Below are positions 19,608 to 28,474 of a stretch of DNA of 64,000 nt, piece after piece. The notes under the pieces are model-generated. The model saw only the letters and a program-made list of their open reading frames with translations. It did not search any database and was not told where the DNA came from. Made by a program: the position numbers and the translations under genes. Source of the stretch: an uncultured Bacteroidota bacterium (GTDB taxonomy: Bacteria; Bacteroidota; Bacteroidia; UKL13-3); NCBI GenBank assembly GCA_903883965.1, contig CAISCU010000014.1:1-64000 (forward strand), in the 5' to 3' direction. Each line of letters starts with the position of its first letter. The first letter of the stretch is position 1.

Positions 19608-21653
19608 TTAATTTCCTCCATCAAACAACAACACGTCATCTAACCTGTAAGAGGTACTTGAACCTGTTTGGGTAAAACGAATGTACAAGCAAGGGCATTG
19701 GTTAATATTACTCGTGCTGCTGGTAGTAAACCACTTGGCAGTGCCTGTTCCACTTGGTAATAAACTAAATGAAACTGGGGTATAATTGATGCCATTGCAA
19801 CTACTTTCAACGATAAAATCAGAGGCAGTTGAAGAAGTTGTTGACTTATACAAACCAAACTGCATTGTTGGTTTGTTCATGTTTGAGGTGTTTATTCCTG
19901 AAATGACAAAATTCTTACCTGGTGTATTTGTAAAAAACACATTGGCATTTCCAGAGGCATTCATGTAACCCAATGAAGGGCTTGTATTTCTAATATCGGC
20001 AGTACCTGAAAAACTCAACTGTGAACTGTTGAATTTTTGATTGGCAATGGCTGTTGTAGTTGATACCTTGCCCATGCTTTCGTAAAAAATAGATTTGTTG
20101 CTGCCACAATTACAGAGGTTCATCATAGAGGTGCTGGGTATGTTCCCATCTGTTTTGTAATTAATTTGAACCCCCGAATTGGTGAACGGAAAAATGCTAT
20201 AATAGTAAGCGGTATTGGTTTTTAAATTCAACAAGGTTTTGCTTTGGTAACCTGGTAAAACCACTACTGAATTTGAATCGTTTACTGCTGGCATACCATC
20301 TACAGGAAGCAAATTAGCCTGATTGGCTTGTTGTGAAATTTTAATCAAATAGCCATCGGGTAAAACACCTGTTGTAGGATCGGTCCATTCTAAATGAAAG
20401 TTGTTTAAATTGAGTGCTCTGCCCGTAAAACTGCTAGGGTAAGCACTTGGTTCAGACTTCACAAGCGAGTTGGTAATGGTATATTTGTACCAATTTGAAG
20501 TGGTACTGGCAGCATCATTGTCTATGGCCGTCACTTTAACATAAATATTTGAACTTACTTGAGCTGGAATTGGGTTGATGCTTTTGAAGGTATTGCCACT
20601 CACCCATTGCATTACAATATTGTTGTTGAGTTGAAGACTGTCTGTGCCCCATTGAACAATGGCATTTGTTACGGTGCCATCATCTGTAATGGTAGCAGAA
20701 ACTGAAACCGTGTCCAATTGTGTTGGACTGGAATTAGAAAAAGTAATGCCAGAAATAGTTGGAGGAACTGCGCATACACTCCCACCCCAAACCATGCACA
20801 CATATTCAGGATGGTCAACAAAAGGGTTTCGGTTGTGCTGTGGTGTTAAATAATAAATGGCATTATTGCGGTTCACTTCTTTTTGGCTTACGGGGTCGTT
20901 TTTGTGCCAAGTGAGCAACATGTTCAAAAACCAAGGTTTGAAATCGTAAGTGAGTGTATCAATGATGTTTTTGGCTTCAGTTGTTGGGTAATTTTTGGCC
21001 CATGTTCCTATATCGTCCATGTAGCGGGTTGCCATGTACAAATAAGCCCTGGCAAAATCACCTTTGTATTCGTTGATGGGTTCAAAAACAGTACCCGTAT
21101 AACCCGAAACCGAACAAGGCCCCACTTTACAACCATTGCTTGAAACCCATGTTGGGTTTGTAATTTGACCTAATGGGTAATTGCTCTTTTTGTTGTTTAC
21201 ATATTGGTCGGCAGGAAACAAATGGTGCAAATCGGAGTATTGCGGATTGGCAGCGTTGTCCAAACCACCCCACCAAGAATTGGGCATGCAATGTTCACGG
21301 GCATAACAATCGCCTTCGGCAGCAGCAGTGCCACATTGGTTGGTGTATATTTTAAAATAGTAATTGGGCGTACTTCCAGGTTTGTCAGAATACATGTCCC
21401 ACAAAAAAGAATCGAGCGGAGCGGGTCTTAAATCGGTATAAGCATAAGCATTCCAAACATCAAAAGCGGTACTGGTATAAGGCAACTTCACATGCCCTGT
21501 TTTAGCTATGTCTCTTAAACTTGCTTTTAAGGTATTGCCTGTTTTACCAATGGCATTGTTGTAAAAATTGCTCGGAATTTGTGCGATACTGGTCGAATAA
21601 ATCGTCAGTAAAAGGCCCAATATGAGTAACCTAAATTGAAAATGTTTAAACAT
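19608..21653 (-). CDS. Secreted endonuclease I family protein with additional extracellular domains
   Basis: YNNAIGKTG...DCYAREHCMPNSWWGG...YSDLHHLFPADQYVNNKKSNYPLG; signal peptide. Confidence 0.85.
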   Translation of the reverse strand: MFKHFQFRLLILGLLLTIYSTSIAQIPSNFYNNAIGKTGNTLKASLRDIAKTGHVKLPYTSTAFDVWNAYAYTDLRPAPLDSFLWDMYSDKPGSTPNYYFKIYTNQCGTAAAEGDCYAREHCMPNSWWGGLDNAANPQYSDLHHLFPADQYVNNKKSNYPLGQITNPTWVSSNGCKVGPCSVSGYTGTVFEPINEYKGDFARAYLYMATRYMDDIGTWAKNYPTTEAKNIIDTLTYDFKPWFLNMLLTWHKNDPVSQKEVNRNNAIYYLTPQHNRNPFVDHPEYVCMVWGGSVCAVPPTISGITFSNSSPTQLDTVSVSATITDDGTVTNAIVQWGTDSLQLNNNIVMQWVSGNTFKSINPIPAQVSSNIYVKVTAIDNDAASTTSNWYKYTITNSLVKSEPSAYPSSFTGRALNLNNFHLEWTDPTTGVLPDGYLIKISQQANQANLLPVDGMPAVNDSNSVVVLPGYQSKTLLNLKTNTAYYYSIFPFTNSGVQINYKTDGNIPSTSMMNLCNCGSNKSIFYESMGKVSTTTAIANQKFNSSQLSFSGTADIRNTSPSLGYMNASGNANVFFTNTPGKNFVISGINTSNMNKPTMQFGLYKSTTSSTASDFIVESSCNGINYTPVSFSLLPSGTGTAKWFTTSSTSNINQCPCLYIRFTQTGSSTSYRLDDVLLFDGGN

Positions 21654-22090
21654 AAAAAACGGTTTAGACACCTGCCTTGGGGCCTAAACAGGTGGTTTTC
21701 TTGCTAAAGAATTGCTATTTGGTAAAGAAATCACCCAATGTTAAAAGCAGTCAAGCCATACCAAAAGTGTAAGCACTTTTAAGCTAAATTGATTCCTTTA
21801 AACGATTGTTTGATTGGGTAGAAAGCTGTTTCTATAAAGGGTTGTTACTGGAACAGCTGATGTTTCTTTGGAAATACTAAGGTACTACTTTTATAGTAAT
21901 TTTAAATAATTATCAAAATTAATAATTAGTCCTTTTATATATGATTATAAATAGCATTGATCAGCCGTTTGACTTGTTAATGAAACAATATAATTGAGAA
22001 GTAAACATATAACTTGACTATTTCAACTATTTAGTAAAGTTATTTCTTGACTAATTAGTTTAACAGAGGACAGAATTAAAAACGCTAAAG

Positions 22091-22105
22091 TTACTTTCCG
22101 ATACA
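22091..22105. repeat. Distal att-like copy of the 15-bp direct repeat TTACTTTCCGATACA
   Basis: Exact copy of the mnmE 3' end (27039..27053). Confidence 0.75.
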
Positions 22106-22181
22106 TGAAACGATAAGAAACAAAAAACGCTGAAACCCTTGTAAAAAGTGAATTTCGAGAAGTATTTCGAGCAACAAGTGA

Positions 22182-22433
22182 AAAACCGAAATCAACAGCT
22201 TGAAAAATCCTATTGACGATTTTACTTCAAAAAGGTTAGACACTTAAGATATGATGCAAATGCTTCGTGTCAGTCACCGCACCATGGACAATTATATCAA
22301 AGCTGGGAAACTCACCCCTACTCGAATCAATAAACGCAATTACTTCGCGATTAATCAAGTTAAGGGATTGATGCGTATTCCTGAAGTTCCCAAACCCAGT
22401 TCCTTCCAGGAAATACATTTGACTAACATCTGA
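22182..22433 (+). pseudogene. Decayed HTH (MerR/excisionase-like) gene of the type found in Bacteroidota mobile elements
   Basis: In-frame reading ...KNPIDDFTSKRLDT*DMMQMLRVSHRTMDNYIKAGKLTPTRINKRNYF; in-frame TAA at 22245-22247 interrupts the HTH region. Confidence 0.6.
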
Positions 22434-22511
22434 TGAATAGGAAAGCAAAAGAGGAAAACAATTATTTTGTTCAAATGGCGGTTCAATTTTGTGAACTGAA
22501 CTAGCACTAAC

Positions 22512-23675
22512 TTACACCTCATCACGAACTGGCAAAAAGCCTTTGTCGCCTAGCTGTTTGATAATGCTCCTAATTAAATAACTATTATCAAATCTTAAAA
22601 CGTACTTGCGTGTACCCTCTTTCTCTGGGATTAACATTTTACGATCAATTAATTTTCTGATTTGTCGAGATACTTCCGCATCCGCTTTCCCTGAAAAAAA
22701 ATCTTTTATATCAGATGCTGAAATTACCTGCTTATCTACAACTCTTTTAAGAATTTTAGCCTCAACGTCTGTGATGAACTTTCTTTCTAGAGAATGATGG
22801 ATTGACGGAAGCAAAATCTCCTTGCGTAAGAAATCATAATCAGACAACTTATCAATCTTTTCAATCTCATCTTTTAGGCCTTTTAAAACATACTCAATCC
22901 ATGAAGTAAGACCTTCAACTGTACCTTTGTCGGCTTCAGACAAAAAGTTGTAATAGTCATTCCTATTGCTGCAAAACACCGCTGTTGGATTAATAATCCT
23001 ACCAACATTTACGTTGAAGCCAGCTTTAACAAGCATGGCGTATGTAAACAACCTTACGGTTCTACCATTTCCGTTTCCAAATGGGTGAATCCAAACAAAA
23101 CGATGATGTGCGATTGCTGTTTTAAGTAAATCATATTTGGGACTATCACCTTTATTTACAAATTCAAGTAATTCATTCATGTAATCTTCAACTGCTAACC
23201 ATTCAGGCGGCTTATGTGAAGATTTATTTATTTTTAAATTTACTTTTCTGTAATCCCCAGGAGTTGAATCACCTTCTCCATCTGGTGGTGGAAGTAAACC
23301 ATCAACTATCTTTTTATGCATCTCACTAAGAAAAGCCCTATTTATTGGATAGTCGCTAACGTTCTCTTCTATAAAAGCCATCGCTTTTTCAATATTCTGA
23401 ATTTCACGAATACTTGGAGTATCGACTTTGATGTCCGATAATTTTGTCTCTATGTATTCAGCAATTGTTGTGTTATTCCCTTCAATTCTTGCTGATCCGA
23501 TACTTTCTAAAGTATGAAAGATGTGTTTCAGTTGAAAAAACACTTTAGGGTGAGTTGAGCCACTTAACTGCTTCTTACGCAAGTGATCCAATTCGATGAT
23601 TAAATCAGTTAGAGCGGAATCGAAAGTCGGCTCTACCAATTTCAAATCATAATGTTTAAATACTGCTTCTGACAT
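22512..23675 (-). CDS. Fic family protein (putative AMPylase) with N-terminal inhibitory motif
   Basis: Fic motif HPFGNGNGR; SARIEGN fits the (S/T)xxxE(G/N) inhibitory helix; C-terminal winged-helix-like region. Confidence 0.92.
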   Translation of the reverse strand: MSEAVFKHYDLKLVEPTFDSALTDLIIELDHLRKKQLSGSTHPKVFFQLKHIFHTLESIGSARIEGNNTTIAEYIETKLSDIKVDTPSIREIQNIEKAMAFIEENVSDYPINRAFLSEMHKKIVDGLLPPPDGEGDSTPGDYRKVNLKINKSSHKPPEWLAVEDYMNELLEFVNKGDSPKYDLLKTAIAHHRFVWIHPFGNGNGRTVRLFTYAMLVKAGFNVNVGRIINPTAVFCSNRNDYYNFLSEADKGTVEGLTSWIEYVLKGLKDEIEKIDKLSDYDFLRKEILLPSIHHSLERKFITDVEAKILKRVVDKQVISASDIKDFFSGKADAEVSRQIRKLIDRKMLIPEKEGTRKYVLRFDNSYLIRSIIKQLGDKGFLPVRDEV

Positions 23676-23926
23676 TTGAAATATCTTTTTTGATGAATTA
23701 ACAGATTACATTTTAATGAATTAACACTATTAATTGATTATTCCTTATTTATCAATACTTTACAAGTATACGTCATTTTTCATTAATTTACATTTCCAGA
23801 TTGAAACATTTGCATTCTGCATGTTTAACAATTAAACATCAATGAATAATTATTTGTCAAATTTCCATCAAAACAGGTATAAAAATGAGCACTGTCTTAG
23901 CGAGATTTATCAATCACAAAACACGC

Positions 23927-24256
23927 CTATTCTTCAAGTATCCTTTTCTTAAACTTTGGCGCTCTCTTCTTAGTCAATATCCCCGCATCTTGAAGTTTCC
24001 TTCCTAAAATATCCTCTCCAGCAACCTTTAATAGGTCTTTTTCTAAACCTACAACAAATAGTACTTGCAGATAGCTGCCGATTGAAACGGTTGGACTTCC
24101 TTGCTCAATGTTGTAAATCGTTTTTCTACTTGTACCTGTCCTTTCCGACATTTGTTCTGAGCTTATTCTGCGGCGTAATCGCGCTAGTTTGATATTCTCT
24201 CCTAATTCTTTGAGAATTTTGAGATTCTTAGGCAATATAGCTGGTGCTGTTTTCAT
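23927..24256 (-). CDS. Xre-family HTH regulator (HipB-like)
   Basis: LGENIKLARLRRRISSEQMSERTGTSRKTIYNIEQGSPTVSIGSYLQVLFVVGL. Confidence 0.88.
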   Translation of the reverse strand: MKTAPAILPKNLKILKELGENIKLARLRRRISSEQMSERTGTSRKTIYNIEQGSPTVSIGSYLQVLFVVGLEKDLLKVAGEDILGRKLQDAGILTKKRAPKFKKRILEE

Positions 24257-24315
24257 TTAATGTGTTATATAAGTTACAAATATTGGATATTTTGAGTAAT
24301 TTATAACACATTAAA
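24256..24315. promoter_or_regulatory. 14-bp perfect inverted repeat TTTAATGTGTTATA-N32-TATAACACATTAAA at the xre start, probable autoregulatory operator
   Basis: Direct reading: 24256-24269 and 24302-24315 are exact reverse complements. Confidence 0.6.
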
Positions 24316-24504
24316 AAATTTATCTGGTTCAATAATTCATCCAAATGCATGAATTTTTCCAATTTTTTCATGCAATATGGATAGGATATTCTTATAAGCC
24401 AGGGACCTGATAACTTTCTGTTTTAGGAATGAAGCTAATACCATGGTAAAATACTCCTACAATTCAACAATAAAGGTAGCGCACTTCTGAGTTTGTTGAT
24501 CCAT

Positions 24505-26676
24505 TTAAATCAAAACCTTTCTAAAAATCCCAACTACCCTCAAGTTTTGGGTTTCTTCATTGCGAAGTACAATAGGCTCGTATGCCATTGTAGATTTTGG
24601 CAATAGTTGAATCTCCAAATGCTCAAATGATTCCTCAGAAATCACTTTCTTGCTGCGATACTCCTTCACCGTATAATTCGATCCAAAATCTGAATCTTTG
24701 AAATCCGTTAATTCCACCAGCGTTATTAACCCATTGCGCGATCCATGTTGGTATCGCTCAAACAAACAAATCGATCCATTGGGAATGATTTTATTCATGG
24801 ACTCCCCAACAACCTTACATGCAAAAAAATCGTTCTTATTCTTTAATTGCGATTCCAATTCAATAAACTGTAACGATTCAACCTTCTGAATTCCACTAAA
24901 TAACCCTGCCGCAATTTTTAAATCGTAAAAAGGAATTGTGAATGAATTCGGTTCATCCAATATCCGCAAAGAAACGGAATTATTAGCCGCCTCAAAAGTT
25001 CTAAAATAGCCTTTTAAATACTTGCGCATTCCTTGATTACAAGCATATATAAAAGTTCCTTTCATCCCCCTTAGCATAATGGTTCTGTAAATATTGATTA
25101 TAAAATTATGAAGAACGTCATAGTCTGTAATGGTATTTTTACCAGCCTTATCCTTATAATTTTCCTTTATCACAATTAATTTCTGCTTCTCAAAATCATA
25201 ATCAATCTCAGGCCCAATAATTACACCTGTATAATTCAAATCATAGCCCTGGGTAGTATGAATGCAGCCTACTTCATTAATCGCATTTGTAGAATTCACC
25301 CAATCAATCGCCAAACTATTCCATCGTAGTTTTACATCCTGAATCTCAATATCAAAAACTAATTTATCCTTCTTCGACTTCCATTCCCAAGCATATCCTG
25401 CCACCATTCTTGACAAACCATCCATTTTATCTTTCCTACCAATCGCTTCCACCATATCCTGAATATTATCATAAATTAAGCATTCATATTCGGGCGACTG
25501 ATATGTTGAACCAGAAGAAATTTTGCCACTAAAAACATCATTCAGCAAATTCACATATTCATTTCCACCTTTGCAACGGAACTGTGTTTTCAAAACTTCA
25601 ATTCTCGTATATTCACTATGCTCTAATGCATCAAATCTTTCACGCAACACATCTGATGGTTTCACACTTTGATTGCGGTCATAAAATAATAACAACTTAT
25701 TCGATTGTTTAATTAACCAATCTAACTCAGATGCTTTTGAATGATCAAAACCTAATTGAGCACATACCTCATCAAAAGGTTTAAAATAAGGACCCAAATT
25801 AACCCTTCTCCTCAATCGATGTGCCTCATCAACAATCACCAAATCATATTTTCTTTTCGCCAAATCCGACGGTCCGATTACCATATTCGGCGATAACCCT
25901 TGAATATTTTTAAAAACCCTAGAAATGGTTTTTCTAAACGATGCCATGGGGATGCACAAAGCCATTTCCAAGTCGCCATAATGCAATCTTACTTGTTTCA
26001 GCAAATCAAACAACTCCTCATCTTGCTCATCAAAATCAGCGAAATTAAAATCATCTAAGTTTGTTTTGAGCAATTTGAATAAAAATATCGCTAAAATAGA
26101 CTTTCCAGTACCAGCCCCTCCTTGTATCAAACTTACTTTATTACCTTTATCAAGCAGGCATTCCAAAATCAATTTCAAACTTGTAACTTGCTCAGCAGAC
26201 AGAGATTTGTAAGGCGAATATTTAAACAAATCAGAATTACTAATATGTTCCAATGAATGCCTAGCAATTCCCAAAGTCCTCAACTCACTCCATATATCTG
26301 CGAATAAGTTCCAATACTCCTGTTTCTGATAATAGCGATGGTTGGCAATTCCCAAATTGCCATTCTTCAATTGATATTGCCCATCAGCATTAATGTATCG
26401 TATTAAATTCGACTCAACGTCCAAAGTGGCCGATTTATTAAAAAGCTCACTGAGTATCAAGCTCACAGAGGAAAGTTCCTTTTTATTGATCGATTTAGAA
26501 TGAGCGCGCATTCTTTTTATGACATCGGTTGTTTCCCCTACATATGCGCTTTTATTTTTATTATTATTTAAAAAATAAACTAGCGGCCAAGAAACAAAAT
26601 CTCTATGATTTAAGATAATTTCCGACTCTAAATCGGTATCAAAATTATAATTAGAAATTGTAAACTGTTTGCCCAT
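24505..26676 (-). CDS. GIY-YIG nuclease-like / DUF2075 (Schlafen group 3-like) helicase / LexA-S24-like peptidase fusion
   Basis: N-term LVYFLNNNKNKSAYVGETTDVIKRMRAH...VESNLIRYI; Walker A QGGAGTGKSIL, VIVDEAHRLRR; C-term KIAAG...VVGESM...YTVKEY resembling the LexA/UmuD AG cleavage site and Ser-Lys dyad. Confidence 0.85.
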   Translation of the reverse strand: MGKQFTISNYNFDTDLESEIILNHRDFVSWPLVYFLNNNKNKSAYVGETTDVIKRMRAHSKSINKKELSSVSLILSELFNKSATLDVESNLIRYINADGQYQLKNGNLGIANHRYYQKQEYWNLFADIWSELRTLGIARHSLEHISNSDLFKYSPYKSLSAEQVTSLKLILECLLDKGNKVSLIQGGAGTGKSILAIFLFKLLKTNLDDFNFADFDEQDEELFDLLKQVRLHYGDLEMALCIPMASFRKTISRVFKNIQGLSPNMVIGPSDLAKRKYDLVIVDEAHRLRRRVNLGPYFKPFDEVCAQLGFDHSKASELDWLIKQSNKLLLFYDRNQSVKPSDVLRERFDALEHSEYTRIEVLKTQFRCKGGNEYVNLLNDVFSGKISSGSTYQSPEYECLIYDNIQDMVEAIGRKDKMDGLSRMVAGYAWEWKSKKDKLVFDIEIQDVKLRWNSLAIDWVNSTNAINEVGCIHTTQGYDLNYTGVIIGPEIDYDFEKQKLIVIKENYKDKAGKNTITDYDVLHNFIINIYRTIMLRGMKGTFIYACNQGMRKYLKGYFRTFEAANNSVSLRILDEPNSFTIPFYDLKIAAGLFSGIQKVESLQFIELESQLKNKNDFFACKVVGESMNKIIPNGSICLFERYQHGSRNGLITLVELTDFKDSDFGSNYTVKEYRSKKVISEESFEHLEIQLLPKSTMAYEPIVLRNEETQNLRVVGIFRKVLI

Positions 26677-27009
26677 CTACAAAGAATTGTATTTATCGGC
26701 TTTTCCTTTAGATTTTTCAACCGGATATTTAGCAGCATTTTTAGCAATCTTTGAATCAATAATCGTAGTAAAATCTAAATTATAATGATTCATGAGTAAA
26801 AGCGCATATGAAAATACATCGGCCAATTCTTCTTTAACTTTCTCTAGATTGGCATTATTAGGTGATTTCCATAAGTACAATTCCATCAATTCATTGGCTT
26901 CTATAGATAGTGCAATAGCCAAATCTTTAGGATTGTGAAATTGCTCCCAATCTCTTTCATTTCTGAATTGAATAAGCTTCTGAACGGTATCTTTTATATC
27001 CTCTGTCAT
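26677..27009 (-). CDS. MazG-like nucleotide pyrophosphohydrolase
   Basis: RDWEQFHNPKDLAIALSIEANELMELYLW...VKEELADVFSYALLL (MazG-type E-E-E-D metal-binding pattern). Confidence 0.9.
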   Translation of the reverse strand: MTEDIKDTVQKLIQFRNERDWEQFHNPKDLAIALSIEANELMELYLWKSPNNANLEKVKEELADVFSYALLLMNHYNLDFTTIIDSKIAKNAAKYPVEKSKGKADKYNSL

Positions 27010-27038
27010 TCATCAAATTTAATGAATTTGTATGAGTT

Positions 27039-27053
27039 TTACTTTCCGATACA
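27039..27053. repeat. Proximal copy of the 15-bp direct repeat, at the mnmE 3' end
   Basis: TTACTTTCCGATACA = reverse complement of TGT ATC GGA AAG TAA (C I G K stop). Confidence 0.75.
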
Positions 27054-28412
27054 AAACTTGCTAAAAATATTCCCCAGCAAGTCGTCTGTAGTAATTTCGC
27101 CAGTTATTTCACCTAAATGGTGCAGGGCTTTGCGAATATCAAAGGCCAAAAGCTCTCCACTCCTACCCATTTCCATTGATTGAATTACCGCTTGCAAGGC
27201 ATTGCGGGCATGTGTAAGGGCTTCAAAATGCCTGAGGTTGGTAACCAACACATCGTTCTTCACTTGCTCTTTGTTGACAATTTCTAACAGGGCTTTTTCT
27301 AAATGGGCTAAACCCAATTTTTCTTTGCTTGAAATAGCAACCAAACCCGGTATGCTTTCAAACAAAGGTGCATTGTTGAGCAAATCAATTTTATTGGCTA
27401 CAGGAACCACAACGGCTTGTAAATTGTTGAAGCTTTGCAATTCAGCTTGCAAGCTTTCTAAACTTGTAGAAGCGGCATCAAACACATACAATACAATGCT
27501 GGCTTGTTGAATGCGCTCCATGGTTTTTTCTATGCCCATGTTTTCAATGATATCGGCACTCCCCTCTCTAATACCTGCTGTATCAATTAAACGGAACAAA
27601 ACACCTTCAATGACAAAGCCTTCTTCAATGACATCACGGGTGGTTCCAGCAATGTCGCTCACCAAGGCTCTTTCGTCTTGCAACAAGGCATTGAGCAAGG
27701 TGCTTTTTCCGGCATTGGGCTTGCCTGCAATAACGGTGGGTATGCCGTTTTTAATGGCGTTGCCATAGGCAAACGAATCAATCAATACACTTAAATTGAC
27801 AATCAGTTGTTGAACCAATGCAGTTAAATCTTTGCGGCTGGCAAATTCTACATCTTCTTCTGAAAAATCCAATTCCAATTCAATCAAGGAGGCAAAATTC
27901 ACTAACTTTTCTCTGAGCACACTCAATTGTTTAGAAAAGCCGCCACGCATTTGCTGCAAGGCACTTTGGTGGGTTGCAGAACTTTGTGAGGCAATTAAAT
28001 CGGCTACGGCTTCGGCTTGGGTTAGGTCCATTTTGCCATTTAAAAATGAACGCAAGGTAAACTCTCCAGGCTGTGCCATTCTTGCGCCTTGTTTCACCAA
28101 AACTTCTAAAATGCGTTTTAAAATATAGGGAGAACCATGCCCGCTTAATTCAACAGTATGTTCTCCAGTATAGCTTTTAGGCCCAACAAAAACAGCTGCC
28201 AATACCTCATCTATCCATTCGGTTCCATCTAAAATTTTTCCAAAATGAAGGGTATGCCCTGCTACTTGGGTTAAATCTGCACCTTTGAAACAACTGTTGC
28301 AAATTTCCAAGGCTTTTGGACCACTGACTCTGATAACGCCTATGGCACCTACTCCCGAAGGGGTGGCCAATGCACAAATGGTTTCTCCTAATTGGGTTTT
28401 GGAATAATTCAT
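27039..28412 (-). CDS. mnmE: tRNA uridine-5-carboxymethylaminomethyl(34) synthesis GTPase MnmE
   Basis: ETICALATPSGVGAIGVIRVSG, GKPNAGKSTLLNALLQDERALVSDIAGTTRD, C-terminal NIFSKFCIGK; likely start is the internal ATG at 28412. Confidence 0.97.
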   Translation of the reverse strand: MNYSKTQLGETICALATPSGVGAIGVIRVSGPKALEICNSCFKGADLTQVAGHTLHFGKILDGTEWIDEVLAAVFVGPKSYTGEHTVELSGHGSPYILKRILEVLVKQGARMAQPGEFTLRSFLNGKMDLTQAEAVADLIASQSSATHQSALQQMRGGFSKQLSVLREKLVNFASLIELELDFSEEDVEFASRKDLTALVQQLIVNLSVLIDSFAYGNAIKNGIPTVIAGKPNAGKSTLLNALLQDERALVSDIAGTTRDVIEEGFVIEGVLFRLIDTAGIREGSADIIENMGIEKTMERIQQASIVLYVFDAASTSLESLQAELQSFNNLQAVVVPVANKIDLLNNAPLFESIPGLVAISSKEKLGLAHLEKALLEIVNKEQVKNDVLVTNLRHFEALTHARNALQAVIQSMEMGRSGELLAFDIRKALHHLGEITGEITTDDLLGNIFSKFCIGK

Positions 28413-28474
28413 TGGCACAAAAGTAATTGATTCTGCGCAGGACTCTGTTTCTTTGGGCATTAATTTTATAAATT

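Larger units (their letters stand above)
22091..27053. mobile_element. Integrase-less genomic island inserted at the mnmE 3' end (defence-like cargo)
   Basis: 15-bp direct repeats at both ends, one being the mnmE CIGK-stop codons; accessory cargo (HTH pseudogene, Fic, Xre, DUF2075 fusion, MazG) between housekeeping genes. Confidence 0.65.

Noticed and set aside
23927-24256. HipB-like regulator as part of a HipBA toxin-antitoxin pair
   Set aside because: No HipA kinase ORF is adjacent; the neighbour is the DUF2075 fusion.
22512-24256. Fic plus Xre as a classic FicT/FicA toxin-antitoxin pair
   Set aside because: The inhibitory motif is inside the Fic chain itself and the Xre gene is separated by ~250 bp; no separate small FicA-like antitoxin is seen.
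27202-28128. Series of plus-strand ORFs antisense to mnmE
   Set aside because: Shadow ORFs of a clear MnmE coding sequence.
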